Shown: in pieces, positions 63,697-64,000 of the stretch
How the letters are laid out: the number at the start of each line of letters is the position of its first letter
Position numbering within the stretch: the first letter of the stretch is position 1
NCBI GenBank assembly: GCA_013398295.1
Contig: VZSF01008219.1
Coordinates: 186,001 to 250,000 of the forward strand
DNA: 64,000 nucleotides
Source of the DNA: Chionis minor
Taxonomy: Eukaryota > Chordata > Aves > Charadriiformes > Chionididae
Direction of reading: 5' to 3'
Made by a program: the position numbers and the translations under genes
Notes under the pieces: model-generated
Database searches by the model: none
The model's input: the letters and a program-made list of their open reading frames with translations, nothing else
Told to the model about the DNA's origin: nothing

Positions 63697-64000
63697 TTTT
63701 TTCCTGATCCATTTTTTGTGACACAGATGGGTGGGTAGAACTTAACACTGGCAGAGTGGTCATCCTCTCTGTGTTGTTAAAGGATGCGTCTGTAGACCAA
63801 AAAGTGGCTTCCTCTGCAGTGGCAAACAGCTGGGTGCTGTCTTCAGAGCCCTCCGCCAAAGCAGCATCATATGCAGGATGAGCATTGCGCACTGTGGCTT
63901 GAGTTGCAAGAGCAAATGAATTTTCCTGGAAAGTCTCTCTGAATATATTTGAGTTCTTGTTCATTTGGTCAAACTGGGATAAAGATGTCGTGGTCCAGGA
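63697..64000 (-). CDS. CORIN: CORIN exon, extracellular stem (partial)
   Basis: This exon encodes part of the extracellular stem between the membrane segment and Fz1. Reading leftward from 64000, 101 codons are open, plus one base of a split codon. The exon ends at 63697 before a strong donor, GTAAGT (63696-63691), giving a phase 1 junction; the split A joins GT of the next exon to make Ser, at the human TSAC position. About a quarter of the residues are Ser or Thr, one N-glycosylation sequon (NNT) is present, and there is no cysteine or recognised fold. The stretch WSTDAS resembles WTTDAS of the human stem, which is the main homology signal here. The frame stays open to the window edge, so the 5' boundary is unseen; a weak acceptor-like CAG at 63976-63974 is a possible alternative exon start. 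ATG at 63964 is internal, not a start codon. Confidence 0.82.

Larger units (their letters stand above)
1..64000 (-). other. CORIN: CORIN gene body, internal part
   Basis: The window lies inside one large gene on the minus strand. Three coding exons (63697-64000, 42405-42615, 16720-16901) join in frame and match the stem and first frizzled domain of corin. Corin is a type II transmembrane serine protease, mainly of heart muscle, that cleaves pro-atrial natriuretic peptide; human corin has a cytoplasmic tail, one membrane segment, a stem, Fz1, LDL-receptor repeats, Fz2, more LDL-receptor repeats, a scavenger-receptor domain and a trypsin-like protease. Only part of the stem and Fz1 is here. 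No promoter or transcript end is in view. The very long introns agree with the large size of this gene in other vertebrates. The identification rests on comparison with remembered human corin, not on a search. Confidence 0.95.

Noticed and set aside
1..64000. A prokaryote-type defence, phage or operon system
   Set aside because: Spliced exons, very long introns, vertebrate retroposons and the absence of any dense coding run show that this is vertebrate nuclear DNA.

Overview
The window is a piece of an avian nuclear genome. It is AT-rich, has almost no coding sequence, and is littered with 5'-truncated CR1 LINEs, several of which end in the bird-typical ATTCTATG-like 3' tail. The only gene supported is CORIN, the transmembrane serine protease that converts pro-atrial natriuretic peptide. 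It lies on the minus strand, so it reads from high to low coordinates.

Three consecutive CORIN coding exons are visible. The first (63697 to the right edge) encodes a Ser/Thr-rich part of the extracellular stem. The second (42405-42615) and third (16720-16901) together encode the whole first frizzled-like cysteine-rich domain (Fz1), five of its ten cysteines in each exon. The splice phases join without loss: phase 1 between the stem exon and the first Fz1 exon, phase 2 between the two Fz1 exons. The joined protein follows human corin closely in Fz1 and poorly in the stem. The transmembrane exon lies beyond the right edge. The LDL-receptor repeats, second frizzled domain, scavenger domain and protease domain must lie to the left of position 1.

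Everything else is intron: 21.1 kb (42616-63696), 25.5 kb (16902-42404) and at least 16.7 kb (1-16719). Eleven CR1 insertions form layers of different age. Five closely similar young-looking copies sit at 15549, 34552, 35320, 50385 and 51687. A second subfamily sits at 9896 and 28782, and more diverged copies at 20310, 30262, 30766 and 55671. There are also traces of much older LINEs (59860-60390, possibly 47740-48260), MIR-like SINE relics, and one possible LTR fragment (46130-46248).

No complete second gene, RNA gene, CRISPR array or prokaryote-type system is visible. The points most worth a second look are bird-specific changes in CORIN (Lys at the human Arg164 autocleavage position, a long divergent stem, moved N-glycosylation sites), inverted CR1 pairs flanking the Fz1 exons, a GC-rich unexplained island at 2530-3345, a G-quadruplex-prone tract at 56835-56868, a snap-back repeat cluster at 55480-55574, and a 176-codon open frame ending just before an A23 run.
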